Counted from the stretch's first letter, positions 1-9,387 are shown. The stretch: 64,000 nt of DNA from DATADW01 sp963733905 (GCA_963733905.1 CAVTEU010000004.1:1-64000), one strand, 5' to 3'. Notes: generated by a model not told the origin, from the letters alone. Program-made: numbers and translations.

Positions 1-365
1 GCACAATGATGCTCATCTTCCTCGCTGGGTTGCAGAGCGTCTCGCCCTCGCTGGAGGAGGCGGCTGCGGTGGACGGAGCCACCGGGGTCCAGCGATTCCG
101 GCGGATCACGGTGCCCCTGATGCGCCCGGTCATCTTCTTCGTGGTCACCCTGGGCCTGATCGGGACCTGGCAGGTATTCGACCAGATTTCGTCATTTCTG
201 CGGGTGGGCCCCAGAAGACCACGCTCACTCCGGCATATCTGATGTACGACAGCCTGTTCCGCGAATTCGCGGGGAGGGTCGGCTGCCGCCATCGCCGTGA
301 TTCTGTTCTTCATCATCATCCTCTTCACGTTGTTGCAGCGGCGCATCACCCGTGAGGAGCGCTGA
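1..365 (+). CDS. Sugar ABC transporter permease (MalF-like), 5' partial, frameshifted
   Basis: The C-terminal part of an inner-membrane permease; its start lies outside the window. The EAA loop that contacts the ATPase is visible near the start (EEAAAVDGATG followed by ITVPLMRP), then hydrophobic segments. The reading frame must shift once near 187 (a T is missing after ACCAGAT) and again near 283 in a run of G to join TPAYLMYDSLFREFA to the last membrane segment (FFIIILFTLLQ) and a TGA at 363. It ends 1 base before the next permease, so the two form one transporter, probably for a sugar or glycoside. The substrate-binding and ATPase genes are not visible. With both indels repaired it looks like an ordinary CUT1 permease; real decay is less likely. 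Confidence 0.8.
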
Positions 366-366
366 G

Positions 367-1285
367 ATGGCCACCGATGTGACCGCACCAAGAGCTGGGA
401 CCGAACGCGTCGCCATGGTGGGTGAGACCGGACGATCGCCGGTATGGCGATCGGTCAAGCGGTTTCTCGCCTATGGCGTCCTGATCGTGTTCGCGCTGGC
501 CTTCATCTACCCGTTCATCCTCTCGGCCTTCACCGTGTTCAAGACACTTCCCGACATAGCCGCCAACCCGGTGCGACTACTTCCCAGCCCGGAGTACGGC
601 TGGACGATGGAGGGCATCGAGGGTCTAAACCGGGGCAACATCGGGATTCCCGCTCTGGACACTCAATTCGGTATTCGTCACGGTCGTCGGTGGTACTCGG
701 TCGTGTGTTGCTCTGCTCGCTGGCCGGATATGCCCTTGCCCGAATGCGATTCGTGGGCCGGCGTTGGTGTTTGCACTTGTGGTAGCGGTACTGGCGGTCC
801 CTGCGATCGTGCTGGCGATACCGCGCTTCATCATCATGAAGCAGCTGGGGATTCTCGACACCTATGCGGGACTGATCCTGCCACTTCGTGTTCGATGCCT
901 TCGGCATCTTCCTGATGAAGCAGTTCTTCGAGCAGCTTCCCAGCGACCTCGAGGAAGCGGCGGCGATCGACGGAGCTTCGACTTTCCAGGTGTTCTCGAG
1001 GGTGATGCTCCCCTCGCCGCCCCGGGGCTGATCGCCCTCACCATCCTCAGCACCCAGGGCGTCTGGAACGACTTCCTCCACCCGTTGATCGCGGTGGCGG
1101 CAACAACGAGCATGCGGACGTTGCCACTCGGACTGGCTCTGCTACGGGGTGCCTTCGGCGAGGCGCACCCCTGGAACACGATCCTGGCCGGGGCGCTGAT
1201 CACCACCATCCCGATGGCGATCATCTTCTTCGCCTTCCAGCGCTACTTCGTCCAGGGGGTGGCCGCCTCGGGCGGCAAGGAGTGA
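367..1285 (+). CDS. Sugar ABC transporter permease (MalG-like), frameshifted
   Basis: Second permease of the same importer, starting at ATG 367 just after the previous stop. The first transmembrane helix (VLIVFALAFIYPFILSAF) is near residue 40. Later segments are FALVVAVLAVPAIVLAIP and an EAA loop (LEEAAAIDGAST then LAAPGLIALTI). Reading the whole protein needs about four frame changes, near 665, 770, 888 and 1015. The final frame ends in FAFQRYFVQGV and a TGA at 1283, typical for the MalG/CUT1 family. Six indels in 1.3 kb make this the most damaged part of the left half, so poor local sequence quality is the simplest explanation. Substrate is not determinable. Confidence 0.78.
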
Positions 1286-1296
1286 TCGGGGGGCGA

Positions 1297-2223
1297 TCAG
1301 GCGGCGCGGCGGTCGGGCGATTCGATGTGGTGGGCGGCCTCGACGAGGGCGCCGACCACGGCCCTGACCGCCGCCGTCGCCGATCCGGCCGGGCGGTTGA
1401 GCGCATAGAGATTGCGGTGCAACCCGGGTAGCGGGACGAGGCGCGCCCCGTCGGGGCAGCGGGTCGCCGCCAGCCCGGGGATGATGGCCACCGCCAGCCC
1501 GGCGGCGACGATGTCGAGGATCACTACTCCGTCGTCTGTCTGGTAGCGGACGTCGGGCTCGAACCCGGCGGCCCGGCAGAGCTGCTCGGCGGCACGCCGG
1601 CACTCTCCTGCCTCCTGGTCGCGCCCCGCCGCCCAGTGCATCCCGGCGAGCGGCGCCAAGCCCGCCGGCCCGAGCGGGTCGGCGTCGAGGTTTCGGGGGA
1701 GTGCCAGGTAGATGCCATCCGACATGAGGTCGTTCCGGTCCAGGCCCGCTTCAGGAGACTTGGGCATGTGCGAGTACTCCTGCTCGACCGCGATGTCGAT
1801 GGTGCCCAGCCTGAGCTCGCGCAGCAGTTGGTCCTCCGCCAGATGCTCGAAGTAGAGGTCGATCCCGGGGTGCTTCTGCATCAGCAGATCGAAGGCGGGT
1901 GGGATCAGGTTCGAGGCGACACTGGCATAACCCCCCACCTTGACGCTGCCCGCCACTTCGTTGCCGGTGAGCGCAACGGCGGCCTCGGCCTGCTCGACGG
2001 CGTCGAGAACCCGGCGGGCATGATCCACCAGCACCTGGCCAGCGGCGGTGAGGGCCACGCCGCGACCTCTCCGTTCCAGCAGTTCGACGCCCGCCTCCTG
2101 CTCGAGGGCGGTGAGCTGTTGCGAGACAGCGGACGGCGTGTAGGCGAGGGCGTCGGCGGCGGCGGCGATGGTGCCCCGCTCGGCAACCTCCAACAGGAAC
2201 CTGAGTCTTCTCGGATCGATCAT
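1297..2223 (-). CDS. LysR-family transcriptional regulator
   Basis: A 308-residue LysR-type regulator of normal length. The N-terminal winged helix-turn-helix (residues about 4-63) contains AAAADALAYTPSAVSQQLT. The C-terminal effector domain (about 90-295) resembles a periplasmic-binding-protein fold. It starts at ATG 2223 and its stop lies 11 bases from the end of the convergent permease gene. A divergent small ORF begins at 2308, and an imperfect palindrome sits in the gap between them, where a LysR protein usually binds. Target and inducer cannot be read from the sequence; the small ORF and its own gene are the natural candidates. Confidence 0.9.
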   Translation of the reverse strand: MIDPRRLRFLLEVAERGTIAAAADALAYTPSAVSQQLTALEQEAGVELLERRGRGVALTAAGQVLVDHARRVLDAVEQAEAAVALTGNEVAGSVKVGGYASVASNLIPPAFDLLMQKHPGIDLYFEHLAEDQLLRELRLGTIDIAVEQEYSHMPKSPEAGLDRNDLMSDGIYLALPRNLDADPLGPAGLAPLAGMHWAAGRDQEAGECRRAAEQLCRAAGFEPDVRYQTDDGVVILDIVAAGLAVAIIPGLAATRCPDGARLVPLPGLHRNLYALNRPAGSATAAVRAVVGALVEAAHHIESPDRRAA

Positions 2224-2247
2224 CCAGTAACTCTAACGCATTTGATC

Positions 2248-2278
2248 AAGAAACATCACTGGACGTGATGCATTTCTT
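2248..2278. promoter_or_regulatory. Imperfect palindrome in the lysR divergent region
   Basis: AAGAAA-CATCAC, a 5-base spacer (TGGAC), GTGATG, 2 bases, then TTTCTT. The CATCAC/GTGATG arms pair perfectly and the outer AAGAAA/TTTCTT arms pair with a 2-base offset. It lies in the 84-base gap between the lysR start (2223) and the small ORF (2308), so it could be the LysR operator or a hairpin in the leader of the small ORF. Assignment to the LysR protein is inference. Confidence 0.4.
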
Positions 2279-2307
2279 CCGGCACGATGGCAAGGAAGGA
2301 GGTCGAA

Positions 2308-2472
2308 ATGTTCGCTGCTGTATGCGACCGGACCGGGCGGAGGGTTCTCTGGACATGAGCCGATGTCGTGTCGCTCGAGAGCGCCGAGGACGGATTCCAT
2401 CTGCGCTATCGGTGCCTGTGCGGAGACCTGGCGTCCACCTGCTTGAGCCGTCGCCATCGCCCCGCTGCCTGA
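2308..2472 (+). CDS. Small Cys-containing protein with an in-frame TGA
   Basis: A perfect ribosome-binding site (AAGGAAGGAGG, 2291-2302) precedes ATG 2308, which encodes MFAAVCDRTGRRVLWT and then a TGA at 2356-2358. The same frame continues with coherent protein (ADVVSLESAEDGFHLRY, then RCLCGDL) to a TGA at 2470. The pattern of CD near the start and a strand ending in YRCxCG is like small actinobacterial zinc-ribbon proteins of about 50 residues, but I cannot name a family with confidence. The TGA is a one-base change from several sense codons, so it may be a sequence error, a real nonsense mutation, or a genuine 16-residue peptide. The end may also be shifted, because another frame after the Cys pair reads RPGVHLLEP. 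Confidence 0.45.
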
Positions 2473-2477
2473 AGGGC

Positions 2478-3470
2478 TCAGCCCTCCATGCGCCGCTTCG
2501 ACGGTTGCACCCGGGGAGGCTCGCCGGGCATCTTGGGGTACATCGGGGGCCATGGTGCGTCGCCGATCCCGTTCTCCTCGTCCCGAGCCATCCACTCCAG
2601 GAGCAGGTCGATCCGCCCGGGGTCGTCGTCGATTCCGGCGGTGATGTCGCCCACGCCGCGGTAGCGATCGCCAAACCGGTCGAGCGGGAAGTCCTCGATG
2701 TGGACGTCGTCGAGCTCTTCCCAGCGGAATGGGGCGGAGACGAAACCGGTGGGTCGGATCCCGTACGCCGATGAGACCGTCTTGTCGCGGGCGTTCTGGT
2801 TGAAGTCGACGAACACGCCCTGACGCTCCTCTTTCCACCACTTGGTGGTCACCAGGTCGGGCATTCGCCGCTCCAACTCGCGGGCGAAGGCGAGCACCGC
2901 CCTCCTCGTCTGGATGAAGTCCCAGAGCGGCTCGATCCGGATGTAGACGTGGATCCCCCTGCTACCCGAGGTCTTGGGCCACCCCACCAGGCCGATCTCG
3001 TCGAGCAGTTCCTTGGCTCCGCCCGCAGCCTTTCGCACGTGCTCGAAGTCGTATCCGGGGGTGGGATCGAAGTCGAACCGCAACTCATCCGGATGGTCGA
3101 TGTCCTCGGCACGTGATGGCCAGGGGTGAAAATCGAGGCAGCCGAGTTGTGCCAGACGGAGGACGTCGGCCTCGGTGCGCGGTACGTTCATGATCCCAGG
3201 GCGTTGCGAGGGGAAGACGATCGGCACTGTCTCGAACGGGGTGTTGGCCGCAGCTCGCTTGTGATAGACGGGATCGTGGTCGACATCCTGCATGTACCGC
3301 TTGAGCATCGTTGGGCGTCCGAAGATGCCGCGGAGTGCCCCTTCCGCCACGGTCACAAAGTGCTCGACGACATCCCGCTTGGTCCAGCCCTGCTTGGGGA
3401 AGACGACCCGATCGGGGCTGGTGATGCGGACCTTCTCGCCCCCGACGTCGACATTGATCTCGTCGGCCAT
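2478..3470 (-). CDS. LigD-type DNA primase-polymerase (NHEJ polymerase domain protein)
   Basis: A stand-alone 330-residue polymerase of the LigD PolDom / archaeo-eukaryotic primase family, which adds ribo- or deoxynucleotides at broken DNA ends during non-homologous end joining. The catalytic acidic motif is at 132-136 (RFDFDPTPG), the nucleotide-binding SGSRGIH at 168-174, and the N-terminal KVRITSPDRVVFP is typical. ATG 3470 is chosen because the family signature begins right after it; the frame stays open much further upstream only because it lies opposite another gene. There is no ligase or nuclease domain here; a separate ATP-dependent ligase is encoded at 9460. No Ku gene is in the window. 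Confidence 0.88.
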   Translation of the reverse strand: MADEINVDVGGEKVRITSPDRVVFPKQGWTKRDVVEHFVTVAEGALRGIFGRPTMLKRYMQDVDHDPVYHKRAAANTPFETVPIVFPSQRPGIMNVPRTEADVLRLAQLGCLDFHPWPSRAEDIDHPDELRFDFDPTPGYDFEHVRKAAGGAKELLDEIGLVGWPKTSGSRGIHVYIRIEPLWDFIQTRRAVLAFARELERRMPDLVTTKWWKEERQGVFVDFNQNARDKTVSSAYGIRPTGFVSAPFRWEELDDVHIEDFPLDRFGDRYRGVGDITAGIDDDPGRIDLLLEWMARDEENGIGDAPWPPMYPKMPGEPPRVQPSKRRMEG

Positions 3471-3482
3471 CACCAAGACGCT

Positions 3483-3511
3483 AGACGGCAGACGGCGGAC
3501 GGCAGACGGCA
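3483..3511. repeat. Heptamer tandem repeat, family A (RGACGGC x4)
   Basis: Four adjacent copies of a 7-base unit (AGACGGC, AGACGGC, GGACGGC, AGACGGC) directly upstream of the primase-polymerase start, in the gap to the divergent Fe-S protein gene. The same unit recurs near 34.9, 54.9 and 55.5 kb. The rest of the gap to 3659 holds no gene; it contains a GGAGGGG/CCCTCC pairing around 3531-3562 that could fold. Confidence 0.8.
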
Positions 3512-3659
3512 GCCAATCCACTCCGTCCCCGGGAGGGGAGGAAATCAGAATCCGTTTCCCTCCGCAGAGTGGAGGACTCCCGACCAATTCCAAGCGCACT
3601 GCGGTGGAGACGCCCGATTCGGTAGGGTCGAGATCCTGCCGGGAGCGAGGAGACCTCTG

Positions 3660-4874
3660 ATGACGGTGGGCAGTGAGGTCGAGGAGGCGTTCGTCGCACG
3701 CTGGATCGACAACGCCTACGGCTGCTTCAGCTCGGGGCACAAGTTCTGCCGCGAGGTGTGCCCGGTGATGCAGGTGACCCGCAACGAGAACCACACCCCA
3801 ACGGCCTTTCACGCCAACATCGTGGCGATGAGCCAGGGAGGGCTCGGGGTGGAGGACGTGATCGACGACTACGTCCACTGCACCATGTGCGGCGCCTGCG
3901 AGCTTCGCTGTCCCAACACGCTCTTCACCGGCGACTTCTACCGGCACCGCACCCAGACGGTTCGGGTGGTCAAGGCGATGCGGGCCCTGGCGGTGGAGTC
4001 GGGGATCCACCAGCCCAACTGGCAGCGCTGGAACTCGGTCACCGACGAGCAGCGCAACGAGCCGGTGGTCGATGGGGTCAGCCAGGACCGCGTCGCCGAT
4101 TGGGCCGAGGGGTTGGGGCTTCCAACAGGCGGCGAGACCATCCTGTTCTGCGATTGCGAGGCCGCCTTCTACCGCACCTCGGTAGCCCGGGCCACCGCCA
4201 TGATCCTCCAAGCGGGTGGTGTCGAGTTCGGGCTGATGGCCGAGCAGTGGTGCTGCGGCGGTCCTGCCGCAGAGATGGGCTACGCCGACCAGGCCCGTCG
4301 CTTCGCCGAGCACAACGTCGCCGACTGGCGGGCGGTGGGGGCGCGGCGGATCATCGCCATCGACCCTCACGACTACATCGCCTTCACCGAGGACTACCCC
4401 GACTACTTCGGTGACGAATTCGACTTCGAGATCGTCTACATCACCGAGTTGGTGGCCGGGCTGATAAACGACGGAAAGCTGGAACTGTCCAACCCGATCG
4501 ACCGCACCGTCACCTACCACGACCCATGCCGGCTCAACAAGCGGAAGGGAATCTGGGAGTCGCCCCGCACCATCCTGAGCGCCATCCCCGGCATCACCTT
4601 CCGCGACGTCGACCGGGTCACGCAGTGGTCGTACTGCTCGGGCGCCGGTGGCGGCTTCGCCATCGAGCGACCCGAGATCGCCGAGGAGATCAGCCGGCGC
4701 CGGATGGAGCGGGCCGCCGAACTCGACGTGGACACCCTCGTCAGCGCCTGCGTCTGGTCGGAGCGCCCCCTCGCCGAGCGGGGGAGAGAACGGGACCCGG
4801 TGATCGAGGTGCGCGATCTGATGGAGTTGGTCGCCGAGTCCGCTGGGCTCGACTTCGGGGGGGTGAGCCGGTGA
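3660..4874 (+). CDS. Fe-S oxidoreductase subunit (GlcF/HdrD-like, CCG domains)
   Basis: A 404-residue iron-sulfur protein likely to pass electrons from the FAD partner that follows. Two ferredoxin-like clusters are bound by Cys22/30/34 (CFSSGHKFCREVC) and by the classic Cys74/77/80/84 (CTMCGACELRC). Two CCG-type domains follow: one with CDCEAAF and CCGGPAAEMGY, the other with DPCRLNK and CSGAGGG, in which the second Cys of the usual CC pair is Ser. ATG 3660 has GAGGAG about 8 bases upstream. Its TGA overlaps the GTG of the FAD gene, so the two are translationally coupled, as in glycolate or lactate oxidase complexes. The substrate (a 2-hydroxyacid) is inferred. Confidence 0.87.
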   Translation: MTVGSEVEEAFVARWIDNAYGCFSSGHKFCREVCPVMQVTRNENHTPTAFHANIVAMSQGGLGVEDVIDDYVHCTMCGACELRCPNTLFTGDFYRHRTQTVRVVKAMRALAVESGIHQPNWQRWNSVTDEQRNEPVVDGVSQDRVADWAEGLGLPTGGETILFCDCEAAFYRTSVARATAMILQAGGVEFGLMAEQWCCGGPAAEMGYADQARRFAEHNVADWRAVGARRIIAIDPHDYIAFTEDYPDYFGDEFDFEIVYITELVAGLINDGKLELSNPIDRTVTYHDPCRLNKRKGIWESPRTILSAIPGITFRDVDRVTQWSYCSGAGGGFAIERPEIAEEISRRRMERAAELDVDTLVSACVWSERPLAERGRERDPVIEVRDLMELVAESAGLDFGGVSR

Positions 4875-6639
4875 CCGTGGCGCTCGACGATCGGGTGATC
4901 GATGAGTTGCGGGGCATCGTGGGCGACGACCACCTGCTCACCGGTCGCTCGGCCCGCTACAACCGAGCCCGGGTGCCCTCGCCTTTTCCGGTGCACCGCT
5001 GGAGCGAGCACCTTCCCGACGTGGTGGTGCTCCCCACCTCGGCGAGCCAGATCTCCGAGGTGGTGAAGCTGGCCAACCGTCACCGGATCCCGGTGGTTCC
5101 CAGGGCGGGGGGCACCGGGCTCGCCGACGGGGCGGTGCCGCTACGGGGCGGAATCCTGGTCGACGTCAAGCTGATGAACCGCATTCTCGACATCGACATG
5201 GAGGACCGCACGGTCACCGTCCAGCCCGGGATCAACATGCTCAAGCTCAACGAGCAGCTCCGTCCCTACGGGGTGTTCTATCCCGACGACCCGGCCTCCT
5301 ACCCCTGCTCGATCGTGGGCGGCCGGATCGGAACCAGCGGTTGGTCGCTGATCGGCGGCCGATACGGGCACACCCGCGATCTGGTGATCAGCTTCCAGAT
5401 CTGCCTCCCCACCGGCGAGCTGATCGAGGTAGGTGACGGGGGAGGGCGCAAGCTGCGCAAGTCGTCGACAGGGTTCCAGCTCAAGCACCTCTTCATGGGG
5501 CATCAGGGGAGCCTGGGGATCGTCACCGAGGCGACTTTGGAACTGGTGCCCCGCCCCGAAGCCGAGTTCTCCGCCTTCTTCGGCTACCCCGACTTTGACA
5601 CCGCCTGGCGCTCCGCGGGGGCAATGGCCCGCTCCGGGCTGGCCACCCTTGCTGGGGTGGTGCTCTTCGACGAGCGCAAGGTGCAGTACCTGCGACGCGA
5701 CGACGAGGCCTACATCCCCCAACCCGAGGAACTGCGGTGCGTGGTGGCCACCGCCATGTACGGGACCACCGACGAGGTGCGGCCGGCGGCGAAGCGCTTG
5801 ATGAGCATCGGGCTCGACACCGGGGGCAACTACCTAGGTGACGAGGTCTCCCAGGGGGACTGGGCATCGCGCCACGACCGTTACGCAACCCCGCTCCACG
5901 GGCGGCTGCGCAACGGGCAGGTGGTCCCGATGAGCTGGCACTGCGAGGACTCGGCGCTCAACTACAGCGTCCTCCCCCAGGTGCGCGAGGAGTGGCACGC
6001 CATCGCCGACCGCGCCATCGAGCGCTACGGGATATTCGACGACTGGGGGATGTTCTTCTACACCAACGCCGCCCACAAGCCCTGGGGCGACTACCTGGTG
6101 GAGATCGACATCGGGATCTGGGAGCAGAAGCTCGACGACGAGATGTGGGCCGCATGGGTGCAGTGTCAAGCGCGAGATCACCGAGGTGGCGCTCAAGTAC
6201 GGCGGGTCGATCACCGCCTGCCACGGCTCGACCCGGGAGGGAGACGCCGAGTACGTCCCCCAGGAGATGGGAGGCGGGTTTCGAGGTGATGAAGAAGATC
6301 AAGCATGCCCTCGACCCCAACAACATCATGAACCCGGGGAAGAACATGCTCGACCTGCGCCTACGAGGACTGATGATGTTCGGGTTCACACTGAGAGCGC
6401 AGCGGCCACCCGACCCCCGGCCGGTCACCGACGGGGTGGTGATGCGCTTCGAGCACGTCTACGAGGTCGACCCGGAGCGGATGGAGATCTTCCCCCAGCA
6501 GGAAATGCCCGCCTGGGACACGATGCGGATCGTCGCCTCCCGCTGGGACCACCTCGCCTGGATGCACGACCACTTCGCCGACACCATGGTCTCCGGCGAG
6601 GAACTGATCGCCGAGTTGGAAGCCGGGGAGAGTTCGTAG
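4871..6639 (+). CDS. FAD-linked oxidoreductase (GlcD-like), frameshifted
   Basis: A FAD-binding subunit of the vanillyl-alcohol-oxidase/GlcD class, probably oxidising a 2-hydroxyacid together with the Fe-S protein. GTG 4871 overlaps the upstream stop (GTGA). The FAD-binding part includes VVPRAGGTGLADGA, GGRIGTSGWS and GHQGSLGIVTEATLELVPRP. The C-terminal cap follows (WGMFFYTNAAHKPWGDYLVE), and the end signature ALDPNNIMNPGKNMLDL is recovered only after frame changes near 6165 and 6275. After that signature the frame stays open for about 95 more codons (RFEHVYEVDPERMEIFP and onward). That tail is unusual: it may be a C-terminal extension or a separate small gene starting near ATG 6371. Confidence 0.85.
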
Positions 6640-6644
6640 GTCCG

Positions 6645-6663
6645 GCGGGCTATGGGTGCCCGC
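6645..6663 (+). terminator. Short hairpin after the FAD oxidoreductase
   Basis: GCGGGC, a 7-base loop, then GCCCGC, beginning 5 bases after the stop at 6639. There is no T-run, so it is a weak terminator candidate. The rest of the gap to 6830 shows no gene, tRNA or clear promoter. Confidence 0.35.
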
Positions 6664-6830
6664 GTCACGTAACTATCCCACCGCCCGCTAACGCCCGATT
6701 GGACAGCCACTACGCAGCAGCGCCACAGCCGATTGCGCCCAAGGGCACTGCCGGCTTCGGAGAGCCCAGAGCCCGCATCAGCTGCCCACACGAGCACTCG
6801 CAAGCTATCGGCCGTGCCGCTACTGACTGC

Positions 6831-7883
6831 TCACCCCAGAGCGGGCATCACCCGGTCGTGAATCAGTTGCAGTTGGCCGGCGGCGTCGGGGCAGTTGTCG
6901 ATGGTCCTCCCGGTGAACGCGTTGACCAGATAGGGGTCGGTGATGGCAGCCACCACATGGTTGATCCCGGTGGGGAGGATGTCGGCCTGCAGCTTGGCGA
7001 CACACTCCTCGGGTGTTCCCGAGATCGAGAGCTTCTCGCCCAGTTCCGGGCTGGTGAGGTCAACCGCCTTCTGCACGTCACCGGCACCGAATGCCTCGAA
7101 GATCGGGGCGAGGTCGGCTGAGGAGATCCCGTGCCGCTTCAACTGGCTCTCAGGCATGGCCGACAGGTAGAAGGCGACCATGATCCGGGCCACCTCCTTG
7201 GCCGCCGCCGAGTCCTCGCCGCACACCCAGACCACCCAGGCGGCGAGGTCGAGATCCGTCCAGTCACGTCCCGCCTTTTCGGCGCCGTCCTTGACGTGCT
7301 GCATGACGTAGTCGTAGTTCTCGCGTGAGTAGCCCAGCGCGTGGTGGAGACCGTCGAACCGCTCCCCGGCCACTTCGAAGGAGCGGGGACCGCCCATGGC
7401 GCCCAGCTTGACCGGCATCCTCTCCTGCACCGGGCGGGCCAGGGTCCACAACCCGGAGTAGCTGAAGAAATCACCGTCGTAGGTGACGGCACCGTCGTCC
7501 AACAGGCTGCGCATCACATCCTGCGCCTCGATCACCCGGGAGAGCGGCTTGGTGCCCTTCCAGGGCCGGTTGTACTGGGCGAGAAGCGAGATGTTCCCAA
7601 AGCTGACCACCAGGTCGGCCCGACCCCCGGACAGCTCGTCGAGCGTCGCCAGTTGCTGGACGATCAGCGTCGGGTCGCGCAGGATGACGTGGGTGACACT
7701 CGGCCCCATCTTGATCTGGCTGGTGCTGGCCGAGGCGGCGGCGAAGAGGAGCCACATGTCCTTCCACCAGGTCTCGTCAACCGAGTATGCGCCGTAGAAC
7801 CCCAGCTGATCCGCCTTCTCGATCAGTGCGATCGACTCGGGCAGCGGGTAGGCCGGCAGGTGCATGTAGCTGAATTTGACCAT
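6831..7883 (-). CDS. LLM class (F420-type) oxidoreductase
   Basis: A 350-residue TIM-barrel flavin-type oxidoreductase of the bacterial luciferase-like superfamily, in actinobacteria often coenzyme F420-dependent. It opens with MVKFSYMHLPAYPLPESI. Family-like segments follow: LGFYGAYSVDE, ATLDELSGGRADLVVSFGN and PVKLGAMGGPRSFEVAGE. Start ATG 7883 is fixed by GGAGG about 9 bases upstream; the frame is open slightly further. It lies upstream of nothing obviously linked; the aldehyde dehydrogenase ends 72 bases away on the same strand and may share its transcript. The substrate is unknown; F420 use is inferred from the family. Confidence 0.85.
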   Translation of the reverse strand: MVKFSYMHLPAYPLPESIALIEKADQLGFYGAYSVDETWWKDMWLLFAAASASTSQIKMGPSVTHVILRDPTLIVQQLATLDELSGGRADLVVSFGNISLLAQYNRPWKGTKPLSRVIEAQDVMRSLLDDGAVTYDGDFFSYSGLWTLARPVQERMPVKLGAMGGPRSFEVAGERFDGLHHALGYSRENYDYVMQHVKDGAEKAGRDWTDLDLAAWVVWVCGEDSAAAKEVARIMVAFYLSAMPESQLKRHGISSADLAPIFEAFGAGDVQKAVDLTSPELGEKLSISGTPEECVAKLQADILPTGINHVVAAITDPYLVNAFTGRTIDNCPDAAGQLQLIHDRVMPALG

Positions 7884-7955
7884 CGTTCCGAACCTCCTCC
7901 GCCCGAGGGCACTCCCGTCGGGCGAGACTATCAATGCCTCGACGGCCGGGCCCGC

Positions 7956-9387
7956 TCAGAGCGTGATATTCGACATCACATGCTTGAGCCGGGTGTACTC
8001 CTCGAAGGCGTAGATCGACAGGTCCTTGCCGTACCCGGACTGCTTGAAACCGCCGTGGGGCATCTCGGCCACCAACGGGATGTGACAGTTGATCCAGACG
8101 CACCCGTAGTCGAGCTGCTTCGCCATCCGCATCGCCCGCCCGTGGTCCCGGGTCCACACGCTGGAAGCGAGCCCGTATTTGACTCCGTTCGCCCAGACCA
8201 GTGCCTTCTCCTCGTCGTCGAAGCGCTGCACAGTGATCACCGGCCCGAAGATCTCCTCCTGGCTCATCTCATCGTCCTGGGCGAGACCAGCCACCACCGT
8301 CGGCTGGTGGAAGAACCCGGGGCGGTCGAGGCGGGACCCCCCGGCGACCACCTCGACGCCGTCACCGGCCCGCTCCAGGAATGCCTCGACCCTGGCTATT
8401 TGGTCGGCGTTGTTGAGCGGCCCGTAGGCGGTGTCTTCGTCGAACGGGTCGCCGGTGACCGTCCCCTCGGCTCGGGCGGCCAGGGCAGCGACCAGCTCGT
8501 CGTGGACCCCTCCTCCCGCCAGGATCCGGGTGGCCGCGGTGCAGTCCTGGCCGGCGTTGTAATAGCCGGCCCCGGCGATGGCCTCGGCCGCCGCTTCGAC
8601 ATCGGCGTCGTCGAACACCAACACCGGGGCCTTTCCCCCGAGCTCGAGGTGGACCCGCTTCAATTGGTCGGCCGCCGCCGCCGCCACCTCTTTGCCGGCG
8701 CGGATGCTCCCGGTCACCGAGACCATCTGCGGGACCGGGTGCGAGACCAAGGCCCGGCCGGTGTCTCGGTCGCCGCACACCACGTTGAGCACTCCGGCGG
8801 GGAGGAACTCGGCGGCGAGCTCGGCGAGCCGTACCGTGGTCACCGGAGTGGTGTCGGATGGCTTGAGCACCACCGTGTTGCCCGCGGCCAGCGCCGGCCC
8901 CACCTTCCAGACCGCCATCATCAGCGGGTAGTTCCACGGGGTCACCTGGGCGCACACACCCACCGGCTCGCGCCGGATCGATGAGGTGTGGCCCTCCATG
9001 TACTCGGCGGTGGCCAGCCCGGCCAGCATCCTGAGCGGCGCCGGCGAAGAACCTGAGCTGGTCGAGCGCCGGCGGCAGCTCGTCACCCAGGGTGAGCCCA
9101 AACGGCTTCCCGGTGTTCTCGACCTCGAGCCGGGCGAGCTCCTCGGCGTGGTCCTCGACGGCGTCGGCGATCCGGAGCAACGCCCTGCTCCGCTCCGAGG
9201 GCGTGGTCTCCCGCCAGGTCTCGAAGGCCCGCTCCGCCGCCCGCATAGCGGCGTCGACGTCCTCTGAGCCGGACAGCGCAGCACTGGCGAATTCCTGGCC
9301 GGTCACCGGGTCGATCAGCGGTGCTGTCGCCCCGCTGGCTGCATCGCGCAACTCACCGTCTATGAAGTTACGCACCGTGGTGGTCAT
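7956..9387 (-). CDS. Aldehyde dehydrogenase, gamma-aminobutyraldehyde type, frameshifted
   Basis: An NAD(P)-dependent aldehyde dehydrogenase of about 477 residues. The active-site glutamate is in HLELGGKAPVLVFDDAD and the catalytic cysteine in YYNAGQDCTAATR. That latter motif, with GYYNAGQDC, resembles PatD-type gamma-aminobutyraldehyde/betaine aldehyde dehydrogenases, so polyamine or betaine metabolism is likely. ATG 9387 follows AGGAGGAGC. One frame change near 9035 is needed to join the N-terminal 117 residues (ending DQLRFFAGA) to the NAD-binding part (MEGHTSSIRREPVGVCAQ). It does not look like the methylmalonate-semialdehyde dehydrogenase expected in inositol breakdown. Confidence 0.88.

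Noticed and set aside
3126..3659. Long 5' extension of the Fe-S protein frame, opposite the primase-polymerase gene
   Set aside because: The extension is antisense to a well-supported gene, and ATG 3660 has its own ribosome-binding site and begins the family sequence.
3471..4520. Upstream extension of the primase-polymerase frame to 4520
   Set aside because: It is the complement of the Fe-S protein gene; codon pattern and motifs support only the part from ATG 3470.
6640..6830. Possible tRNA or small RNA in the gap after the FAD oxidoreductase
   Set aside because: No cloverleaf, T-loop or CCA end could be found; only a 6-bp hairpin is present.
7341..8984. Long + strand ORF of 547 codons opposite the LLM and aldehyde dehydrogenase genes
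   Set aside because: High G+C genes leave open antisense frames; there is no motif or start signal, and both minus-strand genes are clear.
7956..9387. Aldehyde dehydrogenase as the missing iolA of inositol catabolism
   Set aside because: The active-site context (YYNAGQDCTAATR, HLELGGKAP) is PatD/betaine-aldehyde type, not the CoA-acylating IolA/MmsA type, and it is distant from the iol operator sites.
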